From: Campanula takesimana
Taxonomy: Eukaryota > Streptophyta > Magnoliopsida > Asterales > Campanulaceae
DNA: 64,000 nt
Assembly (NCBI GenBank): GCA_026119855.1
Contig: JAOWBW010000321.1
Coordinates: forward strand, 248,001-312,000
Direction: 5' to 3'
The first letter of the stretch is position 1; each line of letters begins with the position of its first letter. Below are positions 11,941 through 22,316 of this stretch, in pieces. The notes under the pieces were generated by a model. That model did no database searches and had not been told where the DNA came from. It was given only the letters and a program-made list of their open reading frames with translations. The translations under genes were made by a program, and so were the position numbers.

Positions 11941-13599
11941 CAACCCCCTAGAGAAAGGCCTATGCGTTACATCATAGATTTTTTGTTATAGAGATAACAA
12001 ACCCGTTTATTATATCTTTTACATGTTTATTATAATAATCATTGTCCTTAGTACTTATGAAGAGCTAGCATGAGTTTCATGAATAATCATATGATGATTA
12101 TGTTGCATAGGATGCGGATTAAACTTGTGGGTACTTGTTGGAGAACAAGGTACTGGATAGACCCGTTATGAGATTTATTTCATGGTAAAATGTCATAATT
12201 AAATCTCATAATAGTCATACCATTTGAATCCTTAGACCTGAGATTATCATGGTCTTCCACATGATGAACATTATTTTTGATGTACTCAAACGCTACCCTT
12301 AACCAGGTAGTTACAAAGGCTACGATTGGCATGATCGGATTCTTGTAGGGAAGAATGATAAGTTAAGATAGAATTTGTCCCTCTTAGGAGAGATATCTGC
12401 TTTGGCTACTCGATGATTGAGATTGATGATAGGGAATGGACATGCCCAAATGAATTGATGTGATCAATGTCATTTGCTCATATTAATCTACTCAAGATCG
12501 AGAAAGCATTGGACAACATAAGTTGACTTGGACCATGACTTATGTCCAATATGATATCGCGTGACAAAGGGATTGTGATATGTTCTATAAGGTAACTTTG
12601 GACTTTTAAAGTTATACTAATTGGGTAGTCATAATGGCTTGCTAGAGTCCGCTTATGACTTATGGGTTCTGACTTGTTCGGACTCGTTGCCAACTTAGTA
12701 TAGTCCTATTGGGTCACACACATTAGAACGGATTGATAAGGATTAAATATGGGAATCAGGGAACTGCTGACCATACGGCTCCTTAGGAGGAGTACGGCTC
12801 CTAGAGAGCCATATGGCTGCCCCTCCGTACCTGGTCAGATCCTCCAGTTTTTTTCTTGGAGAAGGAATCCCGGGTCCAAAAGGAATTAGGTTAAACCTCT
12901 CATATATAAAGGAGTGCCGGGTTTTGCAGCCCCTAGCCCTATAGATAACCTAGTTTTGGAAACATATACTCCCTCCGTCCCGGAGTAAGAGTCCTACCCT
13001 TCATTTGCACGCTTATTAATAAATATTGAAAGTGATGTAAATGTTATGAGTGTAAAAGTAAAGTAGGAGAGAGAATGAGTGGGAGAGAATAGTGAATTGA
13101 TTGGTGTTGTGAGTATAAAAGTAAAATAGGAGAGAGAATGTGTGGGGTGAATAGTAAATATTCTTTACCATTTTAGGAATAAGACTTTTACTCTGGGACG
13201 TACCAAAATGGAAAGTATGACTCTTACTCTGGGACGGAGGGAGTATCAATTGTTTGTGAAACATTAAAATATAGAGAGGTAGGATTATTAATTTGAGATC
13301 TATGATCATCAAATTCAATAATCGAAGAAGCAAGATAATTCCTACGAATAAAACGTTTCTTCATCAAGCCTTTAGATCTAGCAGTCGCATCAAGAAGGTG
13401 TTTTTGAGTCCGTTTGACGTGTGGATACCGATAGATGGTGTTTGCTTTAGCACCTTAAAGTCCGTGTTCATGGATGCGATCTTCAAGGTTTAGTATTTTT
13501 CATCTTGTATTTAATTTAATCAACATGCACAGATCCAGACTCATGGGTGTTTGATTTCATGTTATTATTCCGCTGCACATGGTGTATCAAAACCTAACA
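11941..13599 (+). repeat. right LTR of the LARD-like element (5' end lost)
   Basis: Aligns with the left LTR from about its 25th base. The TGTTGGATATT start and the adjacent polypurine tract are not recognisable. Interrupted by a Stowaway MITE at 12969-13243. Ends TCAAAACCTAACA just before the CAACA duplication. Confidence 0.7.
12969..13243. mobile_element. Stowaway-type MITE inside the right LTR
   Basis: CTCCCTCCGTCCCGGAGTAA at the left and TTACTCTGGGACGGAGGGAG at the right, with TA duplicated (12967-12968 and 13244-13245). The left LTR lacks this insertion, which proves the boundaries. Confidence 0.9.
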
Positions 13600-13696
13600 C
13601 AACATTATTCATCTCTTGCCATTTTAAGAATGAGACTTTTATTCTGAAAGAGATAAAAAAAAAAAAAGTATAACTCTTACTCTGGGAGTGGGAGAG

Positions 13697-14389
13697 TATA
13701 TAATAATTCCTTAATTTTTGGGCGGAAGCTAATCGTGCAAGTTGTTTTGGGACAGAGAAAGTGGTTGAATGATATGATTGACCGGTATTTAGCTTTTTTT
13801 CATTTTGACATTAATGTTTTCACTATAAAGTCGCAAATTAAAATTTTATTTGTTCATAAGAATTGTCGTGTTTGATTTATCGATATAGCAATAAAAAAGC
13901 CTTTATTCTAAAATGATTTGGGGTCGCCTAACAAAAATAATGGTCGACAAAAATTTGAAAAAATAAATAAATAAATAAGCGTGAATAAAATTTTAAAAAA
14001 AAAGGAGAGAGAAAAAAGACAATAGTAATAATAATAATCAAGAATATATATAAATATATGGAGAAAATGAATATAAATTAAAGGAAAGGAAAGAATAAAA
14101 AATGAGCAAAGAATAAATAAGTTTAAAAGAAAGAAACCAATGAAAGTTATGAAAAAATTTATAAGAAAAAAGAATAAGTGTGGTGAAATTTTGGAAAGAA
14201 AAGAAAGAGAGGAAGAGGGAGAAGGGAAATCAATCTCGATCACTCAGATCACTCGAGCCTCTTCAACCCAATTTCTATTTAATTTGAGTAAACTTATGTA
14301 GCTTTTAATCACCCTTATTATTCAAGTTTTCTTAATAAATTAGCATAACAGTTTTTTATAATATAAATATATTGTGAATGAAAAATAAT
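13697..14389. other. no gene recognised; purine-rich tract
   Basis: From about 13940 to 14225 the plus strand is almost all A and G with some T. This produces a long shadow open frame on the minus strand that has no protein-like features. Nothing else was identified. Confidence 0.4.
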
Positions 14390-14925
14390 TTTTTAATTAT
14401 AGTTAACTAAAATAGTAAACATCATCTTAACTAAAACTATTAATAGTAAAAATTAATCTATATAATAATATCAATAACAAATACTATTAATAATACTAAT
14501 TACTTATAGTAACTATTATAATTAACTAATACTATTAATAATAATGTTAACCTATATAGTAACTACTATGATTAACTAATACTATTAATAGTAAAAATTA
14601 ACATATATTATAACTGTTATGATTAACTAATACTATTAATAGTAATAGTTAATTTATAAAGTAACCATTATAGTTAACTTGTATAGTAACTATTGTTGTT
14701 AATTATACTATTAATAGTAATAGTTATATATTATAGTAACTATTATAGTTGACTAATACTATTAATAGTAATAGTTAACTACTATAGTAACTATTATAGT
14801 TAAGTAATATTATTAATAGTAATAGTTAACTTGTATAGTAACTATTATTGTTAACTAATACTATTAATAGTAATAGTTAACTCATATCATAACTATTATT
14901 ATGAGCTAATAGTATTAGCTAATAA
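14390..14925. repeat. AT-rich palindromic minisatellite
   Basis: Eight to nine degenerate copies of a roughly 60-bp unit built from ACTATTAATAGT (a perfect palindrome), AGTTAACT and TAGTAACTATTA. Each unit is self-complementary. Confidence 0.75.
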
Positions 14926-15036
14926 TGAGAATATCAAAAGTCACACACATTTAGGATAGTGATGATGTGGCTTCACATAAATGAAGCTTTAACCTATGTT
15001 TGTCTATGTGTCAAAGCCATACCCCTCCTCACCAAC

Positions 15037-15038
<2 letters not shown>

Positions 15039-15125
<87 letters not shown>
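15039..15125. repeat. (AT)n microsatellite
   Basis: An uninterrupted AT dinucleotide run of about 87 bp. Confidence 0.98.
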
Positions 15126-15127
<2 letters not shown>

Positions 15128-15723
15128 TTTCTATACCTCACACCATCTTATCACTTCTACACTTTCAGGCTTTTTAATCAGAGTGTATGACTCGGTTTCT
15201 AATTCACATGACCAAACCGCTTGAGACGGTTCTCCTTAATTTAATCACCCTTATTATTCAACTCTTAGTTAACTCTGGATCACCTCATTTCTCAATCGAT
15301 CGTTTCTTGATGTTCAGCACATTCATCATAACAAACATGTTTGACTTGTCAATGATATTTTTTTGATGAGCTTGTCATACCTTTAAAAAATGTGTTTTAT
15401 TTGTTAGGATATTGCTTGTAAAATGTAAAGACTACACTAAAACACTTTTTTATATATGCGACATTTATATTTGAGGCGAACTAAAAGTAAGAGTTAACCA
15501 TTAACTACGAGACGGAGGAAGTGCCTAACAATTAAAGTTATATTTTTCTTTCCAATCTATCTCAAAATAAATATCATATTTCTAAATAATAAGACCATAT
15601 TAATAGAGAAGTATTGTAATAAAAACACCATATAAAGAAATAAAGCGTACAACTTAAGAAAGCCAAATCTTACAAACAACGCATTTTTTCTAAGCTTAAT
15701 AAAAAAACGTTTTTTTTTTTATA
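15126..15723. other. no gene recognised
   Basis: AT-rich sequence with short fragments resembling MITE ends (TGAGACGGTTCTCC near 15220, GAGACGGAGGAAGTG near 15510). No complete element was bounded. Confidence 0.35.
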
Positions 15724-15935
15724 TGTCAGTGTTAGTTTAGGAAAGTGCTAGTGTACAAAGTGTCAGTGCATGAATATGAAGTGGTAGTGTAAAAAACGTC
15801 AGTGTTAGTGTAAAAAAGTGGCAGTGTAAAGAGTGCTAGTGTTAGTGTCAAAAAATGTCTGTGTTAGAGTAAAAAAAGTGCCAGTGCTAGTGTAAAAAAA
15901 TGCAATGTAAAGAGTGTCAGTGAAGTCAGTGTATG
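15724..15935. repeat. short-unit minisatellite
   Basis: About ten irregular copies of a 20-22 bp unit close to GTGTTAGTGTAAAAAAGTGC. No coding potential. Confidence 0.65.
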
Positions 15936-15942
15936 TGTGGTA

Positions 15943-16151
15943 TTCTCTCCGTCTCATATTTATTGCTACCAAATGGGAGTGCACGGGGAATTAAAAAGTA
16001 TGTTGAAAAAGTAAGTATTGTGAGTGGGTAGGAGAGAGAAAATAAGTTAGTGGATACTTGTTGTGAGTTGATAAAAAAGAGAAAAATGAATATTTTGGGT
16101 ATGAGACGCCCAAAATGGAAATAAGTAGTGATAAGTATGAGACGGAGGGAG
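15943..16151. mobile_element. Stowaway-type MITE upstream of MATE-1
   Basis: TTCTCTCCGTCTCATATTTA at the left and TAAGTATGAGACGGAGGGAG at the right, with TA on both sides. It lies about 375 bp upstream of the MATE-1 start codon. Confidence 0.85.
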
Positions 16152-16373
16152 TATATGCCAGCGGCAAAAATTGTTTTTTTCAAGTTAGAAAAAACATGTT
16201 TTTCATAAAACAAACTCCTTAAAAAAATATTAATAAATTAAATGCAACACTTATTTATATATATTTATTTGAAGATCAATCTTAATTTTCTTTACACCAC
16301 TCCAAACCAAAACATCACCTTACCGTCTGCCACTTTACCTCTCTACTCTCCATCTTATTCTTATCCAGCATAC

Positions 16374-16380
16374 TATAAAT
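16374..16380 (+). promoter_or_regulatory. putative TATA box of MATE-1
   Basis: TATAAAT about 147 bp upstream of the proposed ATG in a pyrimidine-rich stretch that looks like a plant 5' leader. MATE-2 has no equally clear TATA at the matching distance. Confidence 0.35.
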
Positions 16381-16526
16381 TCCCTCTCATTTATGATTTA
16401 TACCAGCGAGAAGACAAGTGTTTAATCAAAATTGGCGTCTCCCACCTCCCTCCTATGCCAAGATAAATCATAACTCCAAATTAAACCAAAACAAAATACT
16501 CCTACACAAAATAGTTTGTTTCCGTG

Positions 16527-19500
16527 ATGATTGGAAGCCATAGTAGTAGGGAAGAAGAAGAAGAAGAACAATCATTAGCAATTAGGCAAAAGCTGTTGTT
16601 ATCCAAAGAAGAAGACGATGAATTAAATTCAGACCTCAAAACAAGGGTATGGGTCGAATCGAAGAAGCTATGGCACATAGTGGGTCCCTCCATCTTCAGC
16701 CGTGTTGCCTCCTTCTCCATGAACATCATCACTCAGGCCTTCGCCGGCCATCTCGGTGACCTTGAACTCGCCTCCATTTCCATTGCCAACACCGTCATCG
16801 TCGGCTTCAATTTCGGCCTCCTTGTACGTGTTTCTCATAACCATTTCTCATGATTTCGATTAAATTTGCTGATTTCGACTTCAATTTGTTTATCGACGGT
16901 GCGCTAATTTCCTGTATTCAACGTTGTGCATGAATCCAGAGTTTATGATTTTCCAATTTGTAATGGGATATTGTATTTTTATTAATCTGATTTTGGAAAT
17001 ATTTACATGCGACAGCTTGTTAACCCATTATAAATTTAGTGAAGTAAATTCAGTAGATGATTGTTTATTCAAGAATTTGTTATACTCTGTTTGTAGATAT
17101 GTCCTGACATTGCCATGGAATCTTTTTCTCTTTTCCCTATTCTGTGAAATATTTGTCGTCATGTTCACCACTGTACAGTCATAAAAGAATATTGGTAATT
17201 GTTCCTTTTTATATAGTGCGATTTACTCAACTGGAACTGTAGCAGTTGATTAATCTAATTATTTTAAAAATATGCTTTACTACTATTTTTTTTTTTTTTT
17301 TTTTTTTTTGAAGGAGATGATTTACTACTTGTTTGAAAGATTATTTTGTTACTTCGAAATGGGGCACTTATTTGAGACAAACCAAAAAGAAAAACGTGAC
17401 ACTAGTTGGGGCCGGGACTGATGGAGTATTACTGAGACGTTCTAAATCAAGTGAATTTGTATCGATCTTTGATTTGGGTTTCGGAATATTGGCTGCTAAA
17501 GTGGATTATATCTCACTCTATAAAACAGTGTTGACATCGGTTTTAGGCACAACTAAGAAATCTTTTTTATAGCATAGCTAGTCAAACGATATGGTTACGA
17601 TATGCTCAAGGTCACATTCTATTTAGAACAAAACTAATATCCAAATAAAGATAGTAATACATGTGTAATCTATTCTTACTATTGCTTTTCATCTTCACTT
17701 TATTATCTAACATAATTTACGGGCGATTTTGTTGAAGTAGCTAGGGATGGCTAGTGCACTTGAGACATTATGTGGGCAAGCATACGGTGCCAAAAGATAC
17801 CACATGTTGGGGATATACATGCAGCGTTCTTGGATCGTTCTGTTCTTATGCTGTTTCTTGTTATTGCCACTCTACGTATTTGCCACCCCTATTTTGAAGT
17901 TTCTCGGTCAACCCGATGATGTGGCAGAACTTTCCGGTGTGGTGGCAATTTGGCTGATTCCATTACACTTCAGCTTTGCGTTTGTATTCCCTGTTCAGAG
18001 GTTCTTGCAAAGTCAACTTAAGACTGCGGTGTTGGCTTGGGTTTCGTTGGTGGTTTTTATGTTTCATGCTTTGATGAGTTATTTGATTGTTTATCAGTTT
18101 AAGTTTGGTGTGATTGGGACGGCCATTACTTTGGATCTGTCATGGTGGCTTTTGTTCGTGGGGCAATTTGGGTATACAGTGTGGGGTGGGTGTCCTTTAA
18201 CTTGGAATGGCTTTTCTTTGGAAGCCTTCTCTGGCCTCTGGGAATTCATTAAACTCTCGGCTTCCTCTGGCGTTATGCTATGGTAAGTTCCACAAATGCT
18301 TTGGTAAGCCCCATTAGGGTTGTACTCCCTCCGTCCCATAATAAATGTCGCATTTGACTTGTCAATGTTTTTAAGGAATGTGCTCTACTTGTTTGTATGA
18401 CACTTGTGCCATGTTAAAATTGCACTAAGACTATTTGCTTATTTGGAAACGCAACATTTATTCCGGGACAGACTGAAAAGGAAAGTGCGACATTTATTAT
18501 GGCATGGAGGGAGTACTACTTAAAATGTCTGGTAAATAAAGTCAATTTTGAATTGTTGAAATCTGATAAATTAATCAATGGTCCTCTGTGAATGATTTAT
18601 GCAGTTTGGAGAATTGGTACTACAGAATACTGATACTTATGACAGGCCACTTGGAGAATGCAACCATTGCTGTTGATGCCTTGTCCATCTGGTATGTCCC
18701 CGATTTCCTCTAGCTATCTCATTTGGTAATACAATTGGATTACTTAATAGAATCCAGTAAAATAAAAATAGAATGGTTTGAAATGCTAGAAGAATAGGAT
18801 TGGAATATACTGAGACGAAAAACACCTGTACCACTTTTGTGTACCACAATGTGTACCGCAGGTGATCTAACAGTTATGAGTTATTAGGTCTGATCTCATC
18901 ATGACATAATCAATGATGCATACCTTGGATCACCGATCACCTGGTGTACACAAAAGTGGTACAAGTGATCTTGTCTCGAATATAATCCCCATGTAATTCT
19001 AATATCTACCTTTTTGGGTGGGATTTTGCAGTATGAGTATAAATGGTTGGGAAATGATGATTCCTCTTGCTTTCTTTGCTGCAACCGGGTATGTTTCTAT
19101 TAAATCATAAGACTTGAAAATGACTGTAGGAACTTTATTTGTAACAGGGAGGAGGGACATTTTTTTTAATCTTATGCACACTTGTTGGACAAACAAATTA
19201 TGTCACTGAATCATTAAAAATCACAGTAACATTTTGCTAATAGGTGCTTACAACTTCTTGTGAGCATAAACTAATGAATTTCTCTTAGTTTCTTTTTAAC
19301 ATTGACACCTGAAGTCAATAGTTGATGAATTTTGACAGAGTAAGGGTTGCAAACGAGCTAGGTGCAGGAAATGGAAAGGGAGCCAAATTTGCGACAACAG
19401 TTTCAGTGGGCCAATCGATAGTAATTGGCCTCTTCTTTGGTGTAATTATAATGGCCCTCCGAAACAAATACGCATTAATTTTCACTTCAAGCACCGTAGT

Positions 19501-19860
19501 CCTTGAAGCAGTTGACAACCTCTCTTACCTCTTAGCTTTCACCATCCTTCTCAACAGTGTACAGCCAGTCTTATCAGGTAAATTTGTCGAACCTCTCGTA
19601 GTCCTTTGTTTTCCAGATGGACAATTATCTAATAAACTAAAAAAGTAAAAATTGACAAACTAATCTTTTGTTTCTGGTTGTTGCCTTTTCTTCCAGGGGT
19701 GGCTGTGGGATCAGGATGGCAATCATGGGTTGCATACATTAACTTGGGATGTTACTATGTGATTGGAGTTCCCCTTGGAATTATTATGGGTTGGGTTTTT
19801 AACTTGGGTGTTGAGGTATGTTTCTTTCACTTTCATTTCTAGAATTTAAGAGCTGATTCA

Positions 19861-19929
<69 letters not shown>

Positions 19930-20622
19930 TCCCTCCGTCCCACTCGAAATAATATTTTTGGGTTGGACACAAGGATTAAGGAAAAAATGTTAGTAGAGCA
20001 GGTGTTGTAAAAAAGTAATGTAAGAGAAAAGAAATGGGGTTGAGAGTAATGTGTGGAAAGTTGTTGTGAGTGTGAAGGTGGGTCCCACTAAAAAAAACAC
20101 TTCCATTTTGGTTTGTCCTATTTCTGAGAAATGAATTTTTTTCTTAATTCGAGTGAGACAACTTGACATGCTTCAACATTCATTGCTTTGAGAACATATT
20201 CATGAAATCAACTTGGCAACATTCAGTGCTTTATGCGATTACTTGTTTAATTTGGTTAAAGAAATAAGTATTTGAAATTGTTTATGACATTCATTTTGGG
20301 ACGGAGGGGGTATTTCTTTTCATGAACGGGATATTGATATATTGATAGTCTCTTCTTGAAAAAACAGGGGATATGGGGTGGAATGATTTTGGGTGGAACA
20401 GCAGTGCAAACACTTGTATTGGCTGTCATAACTATTCGTTGCGACTGGGAAAATGAGGTAATTCAAACTACAAATACCTGTATCTCAACAGTTGCTTAAA
20501 TTTCCATGCTCGAGTAGTTAATCAAGCTCTATTTTCCATATTTTTGCTTTTATTTGCAGGCTAAGAAAGCTGTGAGCAATGTTCAGAAGTGGTCAAGTCC
20601 TGAACCTGAGGGTCTTGAATGA
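16527..20622 (+). CDS. MATE-1: DETOXIFICATION-family multidrug/toxin efflux transporter, 8 exons
   Basis: Predicted 497-aa membrane antiporter. MATE proteins move organic compounds out of the cytosol in exchange for protons, at the plasma membrane or tonoplast. Exons: 16527-16823, 17741-18282, 18605-18691, 19032-19088, 19339-19577, 19697-19815, 20368-20457 and 20560-20622. All introns are GT-AG and the frame stays open throughout. The start is the ATG at 16527; an acidic, soluble N-tail (EEEEEE at about residue 10) precedes the first membrane segment at about residue 45. Family signatures include GPSIFSRVA, MNIITQAFAGHLG, LGMASALETLCGQAYGA (residues 100-116), WLIPLHFSF, LENWYYRIL, NGWEMMIP (313-320), RVANELGAGN and GSGWQSWVAYINLGCYY. 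Two MatE halves with 12 hydrophobic segments fit the usual length of about 490 aa. The wording is closest to the DTX27-like clade, from memory. The substrate cannot be told. Introns 2 and 6 hold MITEs. Confidence 0.92.
16824..17740 (+). other. intron 1 of MATE-1
   Basis: 917-bp intron. It contains a T-run (17287-17310) and a decayed Stowaway end (GGGACTGATGGAGTA at about 17413). MATE-2 intron 1 has a related remnant (GGGGGACGGAGGGAATG, about 42910), so that MITE predates the duplication. Confidence 0.7.
18325..18513. mobile_element. Stowaway-type MITE in MATE-1 intron 2
   Basis: CTCCCTCCGTCCCATAATAA at the left and TTATTATGGCATGGAGGGAG at the right, with TA duplicated. The spliced protein is unaffected. 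A different, decayed MITE-like segment occupies the matching position in MATE-2 intron 2. Confidence 0.88.
19864..19928. repeat. (TA)n microsatellite in MATE-1 intron 6
   Basis: About 65 bp of pure TA, ending exactly where a Stowaway MITE begins. The run may have grown from the MITE's TA target or been the target itself. Confidence 0.95.
19929..20160. mobile_element. Stowaway-type MITE in MATE-1 intron 6
   Basis: Starts CTCCCTCCGTCCCACTCGAA. The right end (TTAATTCGAGTGAGACA) is decayed. Sequence shared with MATE-2 intron 6 (ACTTGACATGCTTCAA) resumes at 20161, which sets the boundary. A further MITE-like end (GGGACGGAGGGGGTA) lies at 20299-20312. Confidence 0.7.
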
Positions 20623-21490
20623 CTTGCCCAACATTTTATTCTTTGATATACTTCTCTCATTCGGGGGTCTACAGCTTATATTTTGATCAGCAAAGAAGAA
20701 TCTTATAATCAATCGGAAACAACATCCATATGTAACAATTGTTATCCGATGCCACAATAATGCCACAAATTTATCTAAAAGTTAAGCGTCCCAAAAAAAT
20801 GTCGTTATAGTGCAAGTTTACAATGGTACAAGCAATGTACAAATAAGTGAGACATCAGCCTTAAAATATTTGAGAAGTCAAATACAAGGTTTTGGGACGT
20901 ATGTAATATAACATAAAGGGCGTGAATGTGTAGTACGTACAAGTTATGTGGCACTGGCACGGACCAAGGGTTCCAAGATCTGAGAAATAGTACCTATAGG
21001 TGATGCTCACTGATATAGCTCACCATAAATGTAGTAGAATAAGGGAAAAGGAAAATGTTATTTATCAACTTTGCAGTTAAGCCTATTACTGATTCGGGTG
21101 GAGCAAAGACATGCTTACATTTTCGATTCTTGATGATCAAATGTTGTTTGATTTTACATGTTCTCTCCATTATTTTATTGAATGTTTTGAGGGATAATTT
21201 ATAAATAATTAATTATTACTCTCTCCGTCCAAATGAATGTCTCAAATAGCTTTCGATCAAAGAGCAATAACGGACACATTTTGGGACTGAGGTAGAAATA
21301 AATATGAGTCGGATAGCACAATGAAAAGTTCACTGAATCCGTTAGATTGTTATACTGTTGTAATTCAGTTAGTTAGAACTAACTGAGATAGTTATATGGC
21401 AGAAAAACTGTTATTCTTCCTGTATAAAAAGAGCTTTGTACACTATACTTGAGACAATTCAATTGGCCTAATGGCACATTACAGCCCCCA
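20623..21490. other. 3' flank of MATE-1, shared with MATE-2
   Basis: No gene. Words such as ACAATGGTACAAGCAATGTA, AAGTCAAATACAA, GGTGATGCTCACTGATATAG and TAAGCCTATTACTGATTCG recur downstream of MATE-2 (50640-50850 and 62889-62910). The duplicated unit therefore extended at least about 500 bp past the stop codon. Confidence 0.7.
21219..21292. mobile_element. short Stowaway-type MITE
   Basis: CTCTCTCCGTCCAAATGAAT at the left and CATTTTGGGACTGAGG at the right, with TA on both sides; only 74 bp. Confidence 0.6.
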
Positions 21491-22316
21491 AGGTTTCACG
21501 CGAATTGCAATGTTAGTCCCAACGTTCCAATTTTTGCACTCTAGTTCATCATGTTCACAGTTTTTTGCAATATGGGTGCAATTTTGGATGTCCGTTAAAA
21601 AATGGATGGAAGTTAAAATAGTCGACTGAGAATATAACAAGCTCCTTTGAAAATCGCATTTTCCGCCCAAAGTTCAATAATTACCATTTTGCCACAATTT
21701 CGTTAATAAATTTACAACACACTCAATTTCGTCAATAAGTTAACAAAGGGGTTCAAATGAAAAATATTATAATTAAACACATCCTCTTAAATTATTTACC
21801 CAAATCCAAATACTTTCTTCCTCCCGTGTATCTCTCTTTCCCATCCCCTGACAACCCATAGATGTTGTCATTGCCCCCTCCCCATTGTCGCCTACCTCCT
21901 CTCCTTATACCCCCATCCCCCAATAACACACTTTTTATTTTGGCCCCTCCGGTCTCCTCCGACACCTCGCTTATCCTCTGTAAACCCCTTAAAACGACTC
22001 CTCCGTCTGACAAACTTGACCCACCTCTCTGGATTTATACGGATTGTGTGGATGTTTGAGAGGGATGATGGCCTGCTATTATGTTGGGGAATTGGGGGAT
22101 CGTAGCCCATACTAACAGCCATCAATATGGAGAAAGTAATTCAACACATGAATAAATAATATGAAAAAGCACAAACACAATGAATTTGTTCAGCCGGTTC
22201 ACCATCCCTATGGCTACATCCGGAGGCACTAAGCCAGGATATCACTATAATAATATGTCGATTGTTACAATTTACACACACACTCACACAGATCTAGAAT
22301 GACCACTCTCCAATAA

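Larger units (their letters stand above)
6831..13599 (+). mobile_element. non-coding copia-type LTR element with nested insertions
   Basis: The element is bounded by the 5-bp duplication CAACA (6826-6830 and 13600-13604). The left LTR starts TGTTGGATATTATG, and the right LTR ends with a CCCAACA-type end mutated to CCTAACA. A tRNA-Met primer site (TGGTATCAGA) follows the left LTR at 9747. The interior of about 2.2 kb codes for nothing recognisable, so this is a large non-autonomous element (LARD-like) that needed another element's enzymes. It is assigned to copia by its TGTTGG...CCCAACA ends and tRNA-Met primer, which is suggestive only. Confidence 0.75.
6644..13696. mobile_element. Stowaway MITE split by an LTR element
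   Basis: The left half (6644-6830) starts CTCCCTTCGTCTTAAAG after TA. The right half (13605-13696) ends ACTCTGGGAGTGGGAGAG before TA. Their sequences correspond to the two halves of the intact MITE at 12969-13243. The LTR element at 6831-13599 sits exactly between them, so it inserted into a pre-existing MITE. Confidence 0.6.

Noticed and set aside
13908..14243. 111-codon minus-strand frame rich in Phe, Leu and Tyr
   Set aside because: Shadow of a purine-rich tract; no start context or family resemblance.
14390..14925. Regularly spaced palindromic repeats resembling a CRISPR array
   Set aside because: Units are degenerate, contiguous and AT-only with no unique spacers; this is a plant minisatellite.
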